From: Bradyrhizobium sp. CB82
GTDB lineage: Bacteria > Pseudomonadota > Alphaproteobacteria > Rhizobiales > Xanthobacteraceae
Reading direction: 5' to 3'
DNA length: 64,000 nt
Assembly: GCF_029714405.1 (NCBI RefSeq)
Contig: NZ_CP121650.1
Coordinates: 2,299,001-2,363,000, forward strand
Part shown: positions 41,293-50,313 of the stretch, piece by piece
How the letters are laid out: each line of letters begins with the position of its first letter
Numbering within the stretch: position 1 is the stretch's first letter
The notes under the pieces: generated by a model
The model's input: the letters and a program-made list of their open reading frames with translations, nothing else
Database searches by the model: none
What the model was told of the DNA's origin: nothing
Position numbers and translations under genes: made by a program

Positions 41293-42833
41293 CGGACAAG
41301 ACCGGGCGATTGTTCGAAGGCGCGGATTGGGACTTCCACACCTTGCAGCGTATCCACGATGCCTGCGAGGATGTCGCGAAGAAGGAGCTTGGCCTCGACG
41401 TCTATCCGAACCAGATCGAGGTGATCACCGCCGAGCAGATGCTGGACGCGTACTCCTCCGTCGGCATGCCGCTGTTCTACAAGCATTGGTCGTTCGGCAA
41501 GCACTTCGCCTTTCACGAGGCCTCCTACCGCAAAGGCCTGATGGGCCTCGCCTACGAGATCGTCATCAACTCATCGCCCTGCATCTCCTATTTGATGGAG
41601 GAGAACACGGCGACGATGCAGACGCTGGTGATCGCGCATGCTGCCTTTGGCCACAATCACTTCTTCAAGAACAACTACCTGTTCAAGCAGTGGACCGATG
41701 CCGACGGCATTCTGGACTATCTCGATTTCGCCAAGAACTATGTCTCGCATTGCGAGGAACGCTACGGCCGAGTCGAGGTCGAGCGAACGCTGGATGCCGC
41801 CCACGCGCTGATGTCGCACGGCATCGACCGCTATCCCGGGAAGAAGAAGCTCGATTTGCGCGTCGAGGAAAAGCGCGCCGGCCGCCGCCGCCAGCACGAG
41901 GAGGAGGTCTTCAACGACCTCTGGCGTACCGTGCCCAAGGGTGCAGCCAAGAGCCGATCTGTGCTGAGCATCGAGCGGCGTCGCAAGCTGCTCGGCCTGC
42001 CGCAGGAAAACCTGCTCTATTTCCTGGAAAAGAGCGCACCGCGGCTGGCGCCCTGGCAGCGTGAATTGCTGCGCATCGTCCGCCACATCGCGCAGTATTT
42101 CTACCCGCAGAGCCAGACCAAGGTGATGAACGAGGGGACGGCGACCTACGTCCACTATCGCATCATGTCGGCCTTGCATAAGCAGGGCCGTATCACCGAC
42201 GGCAACTTCCTCGAATTCCTCCAGTCGCACACCAACGTGGTGTTCCAGCCCGAATTCGACGATCCGCGCTTTTCAGGCTTCAATCCCTATGCCCTCGGTT
42301 TTGCGATGATGCAGGATATCGAGCGGATCGCTACGAATCCGGAGGCCGAGGACCGAGAATGGTTCCCGGACATCGCCGGCAAGGGCGATCCGATGGGCGT
42401 GTTGCGCGATGTCTGGGCGAACTACCGCGATGAGAGCTTCATCGGGCAATTCCTCAGTCCCAAGCTGATGCGGCACCTGCGCATGTTCCATCTCCACGAC
42501 GATCCGGAGGAGCGCGCCGGCATCCGGGTCGACGCCATCCACGACGAGCGCGGCTTCCGCCGCGTCCGCCGCGAACTCGCGCGGCAGCACGATGTCGGCT
42601 TCATCGATGCCAATATCGAGGTGGTCGACGTCGACCTCTCCGGCGACCGCCGACTGATCCTACATCACCACGTCATCAAGGGCTCGCAGCTCAACGAGAC
42701 CGACGCCAAGCGCGTGCTCCAGCATCTGGCCGATCTCTGGACCTATGACGTGTCGCTGATCGAGGTCGATGCCAACGACAAGGTTTTGCGGGAGTATGTG
42801 GTCAGCCCGCGGCCGATCCCCGCGGCGGCCTAA
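41289..42833 (+). CDS. SpoVR family protein (YcgB type)
   Basis: This is a 514-residue member of the SpoVR/YcgB family, named from a B. subtilis spore cortex gene but widespread in non-spore-formers as a stress-associated protein of unknown mechanism. Hallmarks are IHDACEDVAKKELGLDVYPNQIEVITAEQML, MPLFYKHWSFGKHFA, the VINSSPCISYLMEENT stretch, HAAFGHNHFFKNN, and TKVMNEGTATYVHYRIM with its histidine-rich putative metal-binding residues. The C-terminal part has HHHVIKGSQLNETDAKRVLQHLADLWTY in pieces typical of the family. It is the third gene of the prkA operon, coupled through ATGA. Confidence 0.94.
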   Translation: MTDKTGRLFEGADWDFHTLQRIHDACEDVAKKELGLDVYPNQIEVITAEQMLDAYSSVGMPLFYKHWSFGKHFAFHEASYRKGLMGLAYEIVINSSPCISYLMEENTATMQTLVIAHAAFGHNHFFKNNYLFKQWTDADGILDYLDFAKNYVSHCEERYGRVEVERTLDAAHALMSHGIDRYPGKKKLDLRVEEKRAGRRRQHEEEVFNDLWRTVPKGAAKSRSVLSIERRRKLLGLPQENLLYFLEKSAPRLAPWQRELLRIVRHIAQYFYPQSQTKVMNEGTATYVHYRIMSALHKQGRITDGNFLEFLQSHTNVVFQPEFDDPRFSGFNPYALGFAMMQDIERIATNPEAEDREWFPDIAGKGDPMGVLRDVWANYRDESFIGQFLSPKLMRHLRMFHLHDDPEERAGIRVDAIHDERGFRRVRRELARQHDVGFIDANIEVVDVDLSGDRRLILHHHVIKGSQLNETDAKRVLQHLADLWTYDVSLIEVDANDKVLREYVVSPRPIPAAA

Positions 42834-42899
42834 GCAACTTTTGCGGATGCGCATACCCTTCTCCCCGAAGAGGAGACGGGAAGGCTGCTTGTACCGGCT

Positions 42900-43349
42900 T
42901 CAAGGCCTCAAATACGAATACCCCTGCGACTGCAGCTCCGCGAGGCGGACCACGCCGCCTTTTTCTGCACTGACGAAGCCGGGCAAGAGGTTCTTCAGCG
43001 TGATGTTCTGCGCTTTCATGGTGTTGGCGCAGGCGGTGAACGCCACACCGTCCTTGGAGAGATCGCCGACCCGTTTGCTTACGTCCGGATTGGCCTGCGT
43101 CCGGTGAAACGCCTTGAGCGCCGGCCCATGGATGACGAGCGCGATCGTCACGTGCTCGGGTCCGCCCACGCCGTCGATGTGGTTCTGGATATTGCCGAGC
43201 ACGAAATTGACCCTCTCGGCATCGCTCAGATGATAGGCGACCTTCAGCCTGTCCGCTGCCGTCGGTTCGGTCGCGGCCTTCGCGCGCGAGGCGGCGAAGG
43301 CCGTGCCCAGAGCCGATGCTGCGCTCCACAAAATATTACGTCGGTTCAT
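42900..43349 (-). CDS. Exported DsrE-family protein
   Basis: This is a 149-residue protein with an N-terminal signal (MNRRNILWSAASALGTAFAASRAKA; the Arg-Arg pair suggests possible Tat export, though the motif is incomplete) and a DsrE/DsrF-like domain. The domain is seen in RLKVAYHLSDAERVNFVLGNIQNHIDG, ALVIHGPALKAF, and VAFTACANTMKAQNITLKNLLPGF. The single Cys in FTACANTM stands where the related sulfur-relay proteins keep their reactive Cys. Secreted one-domain DsrE proteins are common in Proteobacteria, and the role is unclear, perhaps sulfur or redox chemistry. It converges with the spoVR gene, with 66 bp between stops. Confidence 0.8.
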   Translation of the reverse strand: MNRRNILWSAASALGTAFAASRAKAATEPTAADRLKVAYHLSDAERVNFVLGNIQNHIDGVGGPEHVTIALVIHGPALKAFHRTQANPDVSKRVGDLSKDGVAFTACANTMKAQNITLKNLLPGFVSAEKGGVVRLAELQSQGYSYLRP

Positions 43350-43373
43350 GACGTTTCTCCCGGTCCGAACCTA

Positions 43374-43976
43374 TCACTTGTGGCGAAGCGCAGCGAGTTC
43401 CTTGCGGTCGGTCACGAGCGTGGCGCACTCGCTGCTGTCGGCGCGGTCGAGACGGAAAATCTTGTCGTCCGCACCGGCGACCAGCGATTCTTCGGCGTCG
43501 TCGTCAAGCTTGTTGTTCTGCCAGACCTTGACGCGCTCGAGCCGGATGATCGCAGATTTGTCGTCCTTCGACAGCGCGATCCCGATTCCGCCGCCATCGC
43601 AGTCGACGCCGCAGTCGAAGCGGACCTCGTCGCCATTGTCCTGAAACAATGCGTGGCCGCAGGAGCCGGAGGAATCGAATTCGCCGGAGCGATGCCGGTA
43701 TCGGAAGCCGAGGCGGAAGGCGTAGTGCAGTTCCTTGTCCTCTGTCTCGTATTCGGCCGAGACCAGCAGCTTCATGGAGGCAACCTTTTGCTTGGGATGG
43801 CGAGCCAGATGGTCGGCATCGTAGCGGCGGACGAAGCAGGCATAGGCCTTGTGGCCGGGCGCGCCGGCAAACATTCGCGCGTCAAAAGCATCGGATTGGG
43901 CCTTGGTGGCCTCCTGGGTATGGCCGGTGCCGCCGAGAGCGGCGAGGGTGAGGGCGACGAGGAGGGGAAGTTTCAT
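43374..43976 (-). CDS. Hypothetical exported cysteine-containing protein
   Basis: This is a 200-residue protein that I cannot assign to a named family. ATG 43976 opens a clean signal peptide (MKLPLLVALTLAALGGTGHTQ); the frame continues upstream to 44174, but that part is basic and without a signal and is rejected. The mature part has five cysteines (AYACF, SGSCGH, FDCGVDCDGG, SECAT), several placed as if for disulfides, and ends with VWQNNKLDDDAEESLVAGADDKIFRLDRADSSECATLV in pieces. It is probably periplasmic. It lies 24 bp upstream of the DsrE-family gene on the same strand, so the two could be co-transcribed. Confidence 0.7.
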   Translation of the reverse strand: MKLPLLVALTLAALGGTGHTQEATKAQSDAFDARMFAGAPGHKAYACFVRRYDADHLARHPKQKVASMKLLVSAEYETEDKELHYAFRLGFRYRHRSGEFDSSGSCGHALFQDNGDEVRFDCGVDCDGGGIGIALSKDDKSAIIRLERVKVWQNNKLDDDAEESLVAGADDKIFRLDRADSSECATLVTDRKELAALRHK

Positions 43977-44174
43977 GTGCGGTCCCGAACGCTTCGAACG
44001 GATGAGGTATCCGGCTGGCGGCCGGCGGGGGCGACTGGCGGTTGGTCGCCACTCGGGCGGGATGCGTTCACCTGCCCGCGGTCGCCTGGCGCGCCCGGAT
44101 TTACCTATCCCCTGGATGGCCGAATGCTGGTACACGCGCGTGATGCACTCGACTTTTGCCAATCCGGGCCGCAC

Positions 44175-45158
44175 ATGATCCGGCGTGCCTTCATCCGCGC
44201 AATAGGGCTCCTGGCCGCCACGTCATGGCTTGCGGCGAACGCCCAGCCGGTGCCGCGCAGGAAGCTCGTCGGCATGGTCTCCTCGTTCAGCGAGCAGCAA
44301 TTGCTGCCGCTCCGCGCCGCGCTGCTGGACCGGCTGCGAGAGCTCGGCTGGCGCGACGGCGATAATCTGGAGTTCGACCTGCGGCTGGCCAAACCGATGT
44401 CGTCCTCCCTGTCGGAGGCTTCGGCTTCGCTGGTGCAGCGGCAGCCGGACCTGCTGATCGCACAGGGAAGTCCTACGCTCGACGCCATGCGCAAGTACTC
44501 GGGCGCGATACCCGTCGTATTCCTGTTGGTGGCCGATCCCGTCGAGCTCGGCGTGGTGGCGTCCTTGTCTCATCCCGGAGGAAGCCTCACCGGCTTCACG
44601 AATTTCGAACTCGCGGTCGGGGGCAAATGGGTCGATCTGCTGAAGGCCGTCGATACGACGATCGAGCGCATCGTCCTCATCGCCAATCCCGACAATAACA
44701 CCAGCGCGCCTTTCGCTCGCCAGATCGAGAGCGACGGACGCGAAACCGGCGTGAACGTGCAGACGATCTACGTCCGCGATGCCGGCGAGATCGAACGCGC
44801 CATTCGCGGCGCCGGCGGTCTGCCCAGGGCCGGGCTGATGACGCTGCCCGACTCCCTGCCGATTCTGCATCAGGACCTGATCGTCGGCTTGACCAACGAG
44901 CTGCGCATTCCCAGCATCCATCCATTCCGCAGCTTTCCAACAAGCGGCGCGCTGATGTCGTACGGGCTGGATTTCCCGGAGTTGTTTCGCGAGGTCGCCT
45001 CCTATGCGGACAGGATTCTTCGTGGGACGAAGCCGGCCGATCTTCCGGTGCAGGCGCCGACAAAATTCGAGCTTGTCATCAATTTGAAGACGGCGAAGCT
45101 GTTGGGGATCGAGGTGCCGTCCGCGCTGCTCGCGAGCGCCGACGAAGCCATCGAGTGA
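44175..45158 (+). CDS. ABC-type substrate-binding protein (COG2984 type), orphan
   Basis: This is a 327-residue periplasmic binding protein. The true start is ATG 44175 with signal peptide MIRRAFIRAIGLLAATSWLAANAQ; the frame is open for a further 357 codons upstream, but that sequence is antisense to the two exported genes. Family motifs are LVGMVSSFSEQQLLPLRAALLDRLRELGWRDGDNL, RQPDLLIAQGSPTLDAM, IPVVFLLVADPVELGVVASLSHPGGSLTGF and KFELVINLKTAKLLGIEVPSALLASADE. This group is often encoded without permease or ATPase genes in Bradyrhizobium, and none is seen nearby. The ligand is unknown. Confidence 0.88.
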   Translation: MIRRAFIRAIGLLAATSWLAANAQPVPRRKLVGMVSSFSEQQLLPLRAALLDRLRELGWRDGDNLEFDLRLAKPMSSSLSEASASLVQRQPDLLIAQGSPTLDAMRKYSGAIPVVFLLVADPVELGVVASLSHPGGSLTGFTNFELAVGGKWVDLLKAVDTTIERIVLIANPDNNTSAPFARQIESDGRETGVNVQTIYVRDAGEIERAIRGAGGLPRAGLMTLPDSLPILHQDLIVGLTNELRIPSIHPFRSFPTSGALMSYGLDFPELFREVASYADRILRGTKPADLPVQAPTKFELVINLKTAKLLGIEVPSALLASADEAIE

Positions 45159-45392
45159 GCAAACTCTCGCTTGGTGCGACGAAGTTCCGTTGCTGGGCTT
45201 TAGTCGCTCGCGGCATCAAGAAAGTTCAAAGCGCCTGGCGGCATTTCCGGCTGGGAACCCGATCGCCGACGCTCCGACCCGGTCGCACTTTGCTTGTCCC
45301 TCGCGCGCGATGTGATAGCCTATACCTTGCACGCAGCGCTCTTTGGGGTTGAACGTGCAAGCCACCATTTGCAAGTTTGTGGAGCCCCAGTA

Positions 45393-46946
45393 ATGGGTGA
45401 AATTCGCAACTTCAAATCGGGGAATCAGGGTGGGCCGCCGCCGAATAGCGCGATGCCTCGTCGCCTCGCCGCTATTATCGTCGGTGACATCGCGTCCTAC
45501 AGCCGCTTGATGCAGGCCGACGAGGAAGGCACGCATGTCCGCGTCAAGCGGATCGAGCGGGATCTCATCCAGCCCAGCATCGCCGAGCACCATGGAAGCC
45601 TGGTGAAGACGACGGGCGATGGCTTCATTGCCATTTTCGATAGTCCCGTTGAGGCCGTTCGATGCAGCATCGTCATCCAGCAGAACCTCATCGGCCGTAA
45701 CGCCTCGCTTCCGAAGCATTCTCGGATCGAATATCGCATTGGCGTCAATCTCGGCGACGTCATCGTGGAGACGGACGACATCTATGGCGACGGCGTCAAC
45801 ATTGCGACGCGTATCGAAGGGATTGCCGAGCCTGGTCAGGTCTTCATCTCGGGCGCGATCTATGAGCAGATCAAGCACAAGGTGGTGTGCGGCTACGAAT
45901 CGCTCGGGGACCGCAAGGTCAAGAACATCACCGATCCTGTGCGCGTCTATCGCGTGCTGCCGGACGCTGACGCCGTCGGCAGGACGCGAGGCCGGCGCGA
46001 GAGCATCCTGATGTTTCTTCTGAGCCTCGCTTTGTTGGTGATTGCCGGCTACGTGCTTTGGTACCTGCTTGCGCAGCCACGCAGCCGGGTGGGGCAACAA
46101 GCCGCAGCTCCCCCAATCGTGGCTCCTTCGGCATCCCCGTCCCCGCAATCCGCTCCGTCGATGCCGAGCCCGCCGGCGCCGCAGGCCGCCCCTGCGGCTT
46201 CTCCGTCGCCCACGGCAATGCCGTCGCCCGCCGCTTCGCCTTCACCGGTCCCGCTGCCGTCCATGGCATCGATCCAGGAGCCGGACATGGTCGCGATCCG
46301 TGCAGGCAGTTTTGCGATGGGCAGCAACGATGACGCGACGGAAAGGCCGATCCACCAGGTGGTGATCAAACCGTTTGCGATCGGGAAATACCCCGTGACG
46401 GTTCGTGAATGGAACAAATGTGCGGCGGCGAAGGCTTGCGAATTTACGGCGATCGGAAAGGACGACGCCCCCGTCACGAACGTAAGCTGGACGGACGCGC
46501 ATCAATATGCGGGCTGGCTCGCGCAGGCGACAAAGAAGCCGTATCGGCTTCCGAGCGAAGCTGAATGGGAGTATGCCGCCCGCGGCGGTACCCAGACGAA
46601 ATACTGGTGGGGCGACAAGCCGCAGCCGGGCATGGCGGCTTGCAAGGATTGCGGCGACGCCTCGGCTGATCAGCCGGTCAACGTCGGCAGCTTCAAGCCC
46701 AATCCCTTTGGGCTTTACGACATGGGCGGCGGCGTCGATCAGTGGGTCGAGGATTGCTGGCACAAGAATTATCAGGGGGCTCCGACCGACGGCTCCGCCT
46801 GGGTCGGCGGCGACTGCACCTCGCATGTTCTGCGCTCGGGCTCCTGGAAGAACGACGCACGATACGTGCGTCCTGCGAATCGCGACGGCTACGATACCAA
46901 TGTTCGTTATCCAACCCATGGATTCCGCGTCGCGCTGAGTCCCTAA
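45393..46946 (+). CDS. Membrane-anchored class III adenylate/guanylate cyclase fused to an FGE-fold (SUMF1-like) domain
   Basis: This is a 517-residue three-part protein. Residues about 20-195 form a class III nucleotide cyclase: AIIVGDIASYSRLM supplies the first metal Asp, TTGDGFIAIFDS the second, and YGDGVNIATRIEGIAEPGQV the Asn and Arg of the catalytic pair, so it looks active. A single membrane span follows (SILMFLLSLALLVIAGYVLWYLL, about 207-230), then a 70-residue Pro/Ala/Ser linker. The C-terminal part (about 295-517) has the formylglycine-generating-enzyme fold (FAMGSNDD, WTDAHQYAGWLA, RLPSEAEWEYAARGG, FGLYDMGG, RSGSWKNDARYVRPANRD). The catalytic Cys of true FGE near the end is absent, so this part more likely binds a ligand outside the cell. 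ATG 45393 is preferred to the ORF start at 45294. Confidence 0.85.
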   Translation: MGEIRNFKSGNQGGPPPNSAMPRRLAAIIVGDIASYSRLMQADEEGTHVRVKRIERDLIQPSIAEHHGSLVKTTGDGFIAIFDSPVEAVRCSIVIQQNLIGRNASLPKHSRIEYRIGVNLGDVIVETDDIYGDGVNIATRIEGIAEPGQVFISGAIYEQIKHKVVCGYESLGDRKVKNITDPVRVYRVLPDADAVGRTRGRRESILMFLLSLALLVIAGYVLWYLLAQPRSRVGQQAAAPPIVAPSASPSPQSAPSMPSPPAPQAAPAASPSPTAMPSPAASPSPVPLPSMASIQEPDMVAIRAGSFAMGSNDDATERPIHQVVIKPFAIGKYPVTVREWNKCAAAKACEFTAIGKDDAPVTNVSWTDAHQYAGWLAQATKKPYRLPSEAEWEYAARGGTQTKYWWGDKPQPGMAACKDCGDASADQPVNVGSFKPNPFGLYDMGGGVDQWVEDCWHKNYQGAPTDGSAWVGGDCTSHVLRSGSWKNDARYVRPANRDGYDTNVRYPTHGFRVALSP

Positions 46947-46963
46947 GTGCTGGATGAGAAACG

Positions 46964-47413
46964 ATGAAGATCGTTTGCTGGTTTGCGCTCTCGGCGGCGC
47001 TCGTACTGTTCTCCAACGCAGCCTATTCGCAGGGCAAGACGGCACCGAAGGACGCAAAGCTCTATTTCATCACGCCGCACGACGGCCAGAGGATGAAGGG
47101 CGGGTTCTGGGCCAGGTTCGGACTTCGCAATATGGGCGTGACGCATGCGGGCGACGATTATCAGAACAGCGGCCACCACCACCTGCTGATCGACGTCAAC
47201 GAACCGATCGATTCCAAAGAGCCGATTCCGCAGGACAAGTCGCATCTCCACTTTGGAGCAGGACAGACCGAGACCTTTCTCGAACTGCCGCCGGGCCCGC
47301 ACACGCTGCAACTGGTGCTGGGCGACGCCAAGCACTATCCGTTCGAGCCGCCCGTCGTATCGGAGAAGATCACCGTACGCGTCAGGCCGGCGATTTCGGC
47401 GCGGAGTAAATGA
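46964..47413 (+). CDS. Exported DUF4399-family protein
   Basis: This is a 149-residue protein with a signal peptide (MKIVCWFALSAALVLFSNAAYSQG) and a DUF4399-like domain. The domain has the histidine-rich metal-like stretch NSGHHHLLIDV, then HLHFGAGQTET and LPPGPHTLQLVLGDAKHYPFEPPVVSEKITVRV, which together resemble periplasmic beta-sandwich proteins. Function is unknown; the HHH and HLH motifs make metal binding plausible. It lies 17 bp after the cyclase/FGE gene and may be co-transcribed. Its stop TGA directly abuts the korB stop on the other strand (TGATCA at 47411-47416). Confidence 0.8.
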   Translation: MKIVCWFALSAALVLFSNAAYSQGKTAPKDAKLYFITPHDGQRMKGGFWARFGLRNMGVTHAGDDYQNSGHHHLLIDVNEPIDSKEPIPQDKSHLHFGAGQTETFLELPPGPHTLQLVLGDAKHYPFEPPVVSEKITVRVRPAISARSK

Positions 47414-48469
47414 TCACCGCAGGCTGGCGTTGATCTTGTCCAGCACCGCAGAGCCCGGGCAGAGATCGTCCGCCTCCAGCCTGTTCAGCGGCGTCTCGAC
47501 CGTGTTGAGATGCTCGTGCAGATCCTCCGCGTCCGGATCGACATAGAGCAGCCCCGTGACGATCTGCCCCTTGGCGGAGTGCTTCTGGAGGAAGGTCATC
47601 GCGCCGAGCCGGTCATGCGGATCATAGTCGGCATCGAGCTTGCGCAGCGCGATCTTGCTGCCGTCATGCTGCTCGACGACCTGCACGGAGCCGGGCGCGT
47701 AGTCGACGCTGATCGGGTCGCGGCCGACCAGCACGTCGAGCCGGTTCACCGCGTCATTGTGCTCGCGGACATAGTCGAAGCTCTTGGTCGAGCCGGCGTG
47801 GTTGTTGAAGGCGATGCAGGGACTGATCACGTCGATGAAGGACGCGCCCTTGTGGCGGATCGCGGCTGCGATCAGCGGCACGAGCTGGGCCTTGTCGCCG
47901 GAGAAGCTGCGCGCGACGAAGGTGGCCCCCAGCTGCAACGCGATCGCGACGAGGTCGATGGCGTTGTCGGTGTTGGTCACCCCCTTCTTGGATTTCGAGC
48001 CGCGGTCCGCAGTGGCCGAGAACTGGCCCTTGGTCAGGCCATAGACCCCGTTGTTCTCGACGATATAGGTCATGTTGACGCCGCGCCGGATCGAGTGTGC
48101 GAACTGGCCGAAGCCGATCGAGGCGGAATCGCCGTCGCCGGAAACGCCGAGATAGATCAGGTCCCGATTGGCTAGGTTGGCGCCCGTGAGCACCGAGGGC
48201 ATGCGCCCGTGCACCGAGTTGAAGCCGTGCGAATTGCCGAGGAAATAGTCCGGCGTCTTCGACGAGCAGCCGATGCCGGAGATCTTCGCCACCCGGTGCG
48301 GCTCGATCGACAGCTCATAGCAGGCCTCGATGATCGATGCCGTGATCGAGTCGTGACCGCAGCCGGCGCACAGCGTCGAGATCTTGCCCTCGTAGTCGCG
48401 ATGCGTGTAGCCGAGCTCGTTCTTCTTCAGGCCCGGGTGATGAAATTTCGGCTTTGCAATGTAGGTCAT
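47414..48469 (-). CDS. korB: 2-oxoacid:ferredoxin oxidoreductase subunit beta (2-oxoglutarate type)
   Basis: The beta subunit binds thiamine diphosphate and a [4Fe-4S] cluster and converts a 2-oxoacid, CoA and ferredoxin to acyl-CoA, CO2 and reduced ferredoxin. It has 351 residues. The Cys motif STLCAGCGHD, the GIGCSSKTPDYF segment and the thiamine-diphosphate motif GDGDSASIGFGQFAHSIRRGVNMTYIVENNGVYGLTKGQ (in parts) are intact. SPCIAFNNHAGSTKSFDYVREH is typical of the 2-oxoglutarate type. It overlaps korA by 4 bp. The substrate is inferred from family resemblance. Confidence 0.92.
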   Translation of the reverse strand: MTYIAKPKFHHPGLKKNELGYTHRDYEGKISTLCAGCGHDSITASIIEACYELSIEPHRVAKISGIGCSSKTPDYFLGNSHGFNSVHGRMPSVLTGANLANRDLIYLGVSGDGDSASIGFGQFAHSIRRGVNMTYIVENNGVYGLTKGQFSATADRGSKSKKGVTNTDNAIDLVAIALQLGATFVARSFSGDKAQLVPLIAAAIRHKGASFIDVISPCIAFNNHAGSTKSFDYVREHNDAVNRLDVLVGRDPISVDYAPGSVQVVEQHDGSKIALRKLDADYDPHDRLGAMTFLQKHSAKGQIVTGLLYVDPDAEDLHEHLNTVETPLNRLEADDLCPGSAVLDKINASLR

Positions 48470-50313
48470 GACACGGCCTTGCGGAGCGGGGTCACCTTGA
48501 GGTGATCCTGGTGGTCGCCAATGGCTTTTGCGATGAAACGGGCGGTGATTGGCGAGCCGTCGTAATGCACGATCGGTACGAGACGCACCGGGTCGATGCC
48601 GTTCTCGTTGACGATGAGCTGACGGAGCTGGCTGTCGCGGTTCTGCTCGACGACGTAGACGAAATCGTGCTCGGCAAGGAAGCTTGCCACGCTCGAATGG
48701 AACGGGAAGGCGCGGATGCGCAACCGGTCGAGCTGATGCCCGCGCGCCTCCAAAAGGCCGATCGCCTCGTCCATCGCCGGCGCCGTGGAACCGAAATAGA
48801 TCACGCCATATTTGGTCGGCCGTTCCGCATTGGCCTGGAGCGGCCGCGGCACGAGATCCTGCGCGGTCTCGAACTTGCGAACCAGGCGCTGCATGTTGTC
48901 GGCATAAACCGTGCCTTCCTCGGAGTAGCGCGCATAGCGGTCGCGCGAGGTGCCGCGGGTGAAATAGGAACCCTTGGTCGGATGCGTGCCGGGATAGGTA
49001 CGGTAGGGGATGCCGTCACCGTCGACGTCGAGATAGCGGCCGAAGTCGCGGCCCTCGTCCAGCATCTCCGTGGTCATCACCTTGCCACGGTCATATTGCC
49101 GCGCGTCGTCCCATTTCAGCGGACGGCAGAGCCGGTGGTTCATGCCGATATCGAGATCGAGCATCAGGAAGATCGTGGTCTGAAGCCGCTCGGCGAGATC
49201 GAACGCGGCCGCAGCGAACTCGAACGCCTCGGCCGGATCTTCCGGGAACAACAGCACGTGCTTGGTATCGCCATGCGAGGCATAGGCACAGGCAATGATG
49301 TCGCATTGCTGTGTGCGGGTCGGCATGCCCGTCGAGGGGCCCGCGCGCTGGATGTTCATGATCACGGCCGGAATCTCGGCGAAATACGAGAGACCGATGA
49401 ACTCCGTCATCAGCGAGATGCCGGGCCCCGAGGTCGCGGTGAAGGCGCGGGCGCCGTTCCAGGAGGCGCCGATCACGATGCCGATTGAAGCAAGCTCGTC
49501 CTCGCCCTGCACGATCGCGTATCTCGCCTTGCCGGTCGCAGGGTCGTGCCGGTACTTCTTACAGTGGCTGGTGAAGGCTTCCGCAACCGACGAGGACGGC
49601 GTGATCGGATACCAGGCGCACACCGTCGCGCCGCCATAGACCGCGCCGAGCGCGGCGGCGCTGTTGCCCTCGATGAAGATGCGATCGCCGACCTTGTCGG
49701 CCTTCTTCACCCGCAGCCCGATCGGGCATTTCAGATTCTGCAATGCCCAGTCGCGGCCGAGATGCAGCGCGTGGACGTTGGAGGAGAGCAGCTTCTCCTT
49801 GCCCTTGTACTGCTCGCCGATGAGCTGCTCGATCACCTTGGGATCCATGTCGAGCAGCGCACAGAGCGCGCCGAGATAGATGATGTTCTTGAAGAGCTGG
49901 CGCTGGCGCGGATCGGTATAGGTGGAGTTGGTGATCGCGGTCAGGGGCACGCCGATCACGGTGATATCGTCGCGGAATTTCGTCGACGGCATCGGCTTGG
50001 TCGAATCGTAGAACAGGTAGCCGCCTTGCTCGATGCCGGCGATGTCCTTGTCCCAGGTCTGTGGGTTCATCGCTACCATCATGTCGACGCCGCCGCGGGC
50101 GCCGAGATGGCCGGCTTCCGTCACCCGCACCTCGTACCAGGTCGGCAGGCCCTGGATGTTGGAGGGGAAGATGTTGCGTGGGGAGACCGGCACGCCGTGG
50201 CGCAGGATCGCGCGAGCAAACAGCTCGTTGGCCGAAGCCGAGCCCGAGCCGTTGACGTTGGCGAAGCGGACGACGAAGTCGTTTACGCTGCTGATCGGCT
50301 TTTTGTCGGACAT
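48466..50313 (-). CDS. korA: 2-oxoacid:ferredoxin oxidoreductase subunit alpha, gamma-alpha fusion
   Basis: This is a 615-residue subunit that fuses the gamma domain (about 1-190, VNDFVVRFANVNGSGSASANELFARAILRHGV) with the alpha domain (about 200-615). Alpha features are EGNSAAALGAVYGGATVCAWYPITPSSSVAEAF, VQGEDELASIGIVIGASWNGARAFTATSGPGISLM and FAEIPAVIMNIQRAGPSTGMPTRTQQCD. It forms the acyl-CoA-generating complex with KorB. The start overlaps the upstream FAD/Fe-S gene by 31 bp and the stop overlaps korB by 4 bp. Such enzymes give a TCA-cycle bypass of 2-oxoglutarate dehydrogenase and link carbon oxidation to ferredoxin; which 2-oxoacid is used here is inferred. Confidence 0.92.
   Translation of the reverse strand: MSDKKPISSVNDFVVRFANVNGSGSASANELFARAILRHGVPVSPRNIFPSNIQGLPTWYEVRVTEAGHLGARGGVDMMVAMNPQTWDKDIAGIEQGGYLFYDSTKPMPSTKFRDDITVIGVPLTAITNSTYTDPRQRQLFKNIIYLGALCALLDMDPKVIEQLIGEQYKGKEKLLSSNVHALHLGRDWALQNLKCPIGLRVKKADKVGDRIFIEGNSAAALGAVYGGATVCAWYPITPSSSVAEAFTSHCKKYRHDPATGKARYAIVQGEDELASIGIVIGASWNGARAFTATSGPGISLMTEFIGLSYFAEIPAVIMNIQRAGPSTGMPTRTQQCDIIACAYASHGDTKHVLLFPEDPAEAFEFAAAAFDLAERLQTTIFLMLDLDIGMNHRLCRPLKWDDARQYDRGKVMTTEMLDEGRDFGRYLDVDGDGIPYRTYPGTHPTKGSYFTRGTSRDRYARYSEEGTVYADNMQRLVRKFETAQDLVPRPLQANAERPTKYGVIYFGSTAPAMDEAIGLLEARGHQLDRLRIRAFPFHSSVASFLAEHDFVYVVEQNRDSQLRQLIVNENGIDPVRLVPIVHYDGSPITARFIAKAIGDHQDHLKVTPLRKAVS

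Noticed and set aside
43104..44174. N-terminal extension of the binding protein (to 684 residues)
   Set aside because: It is antisense to the DsrE-family and exported hypothetical genes and would bury the signal peptide that begins at 44175.
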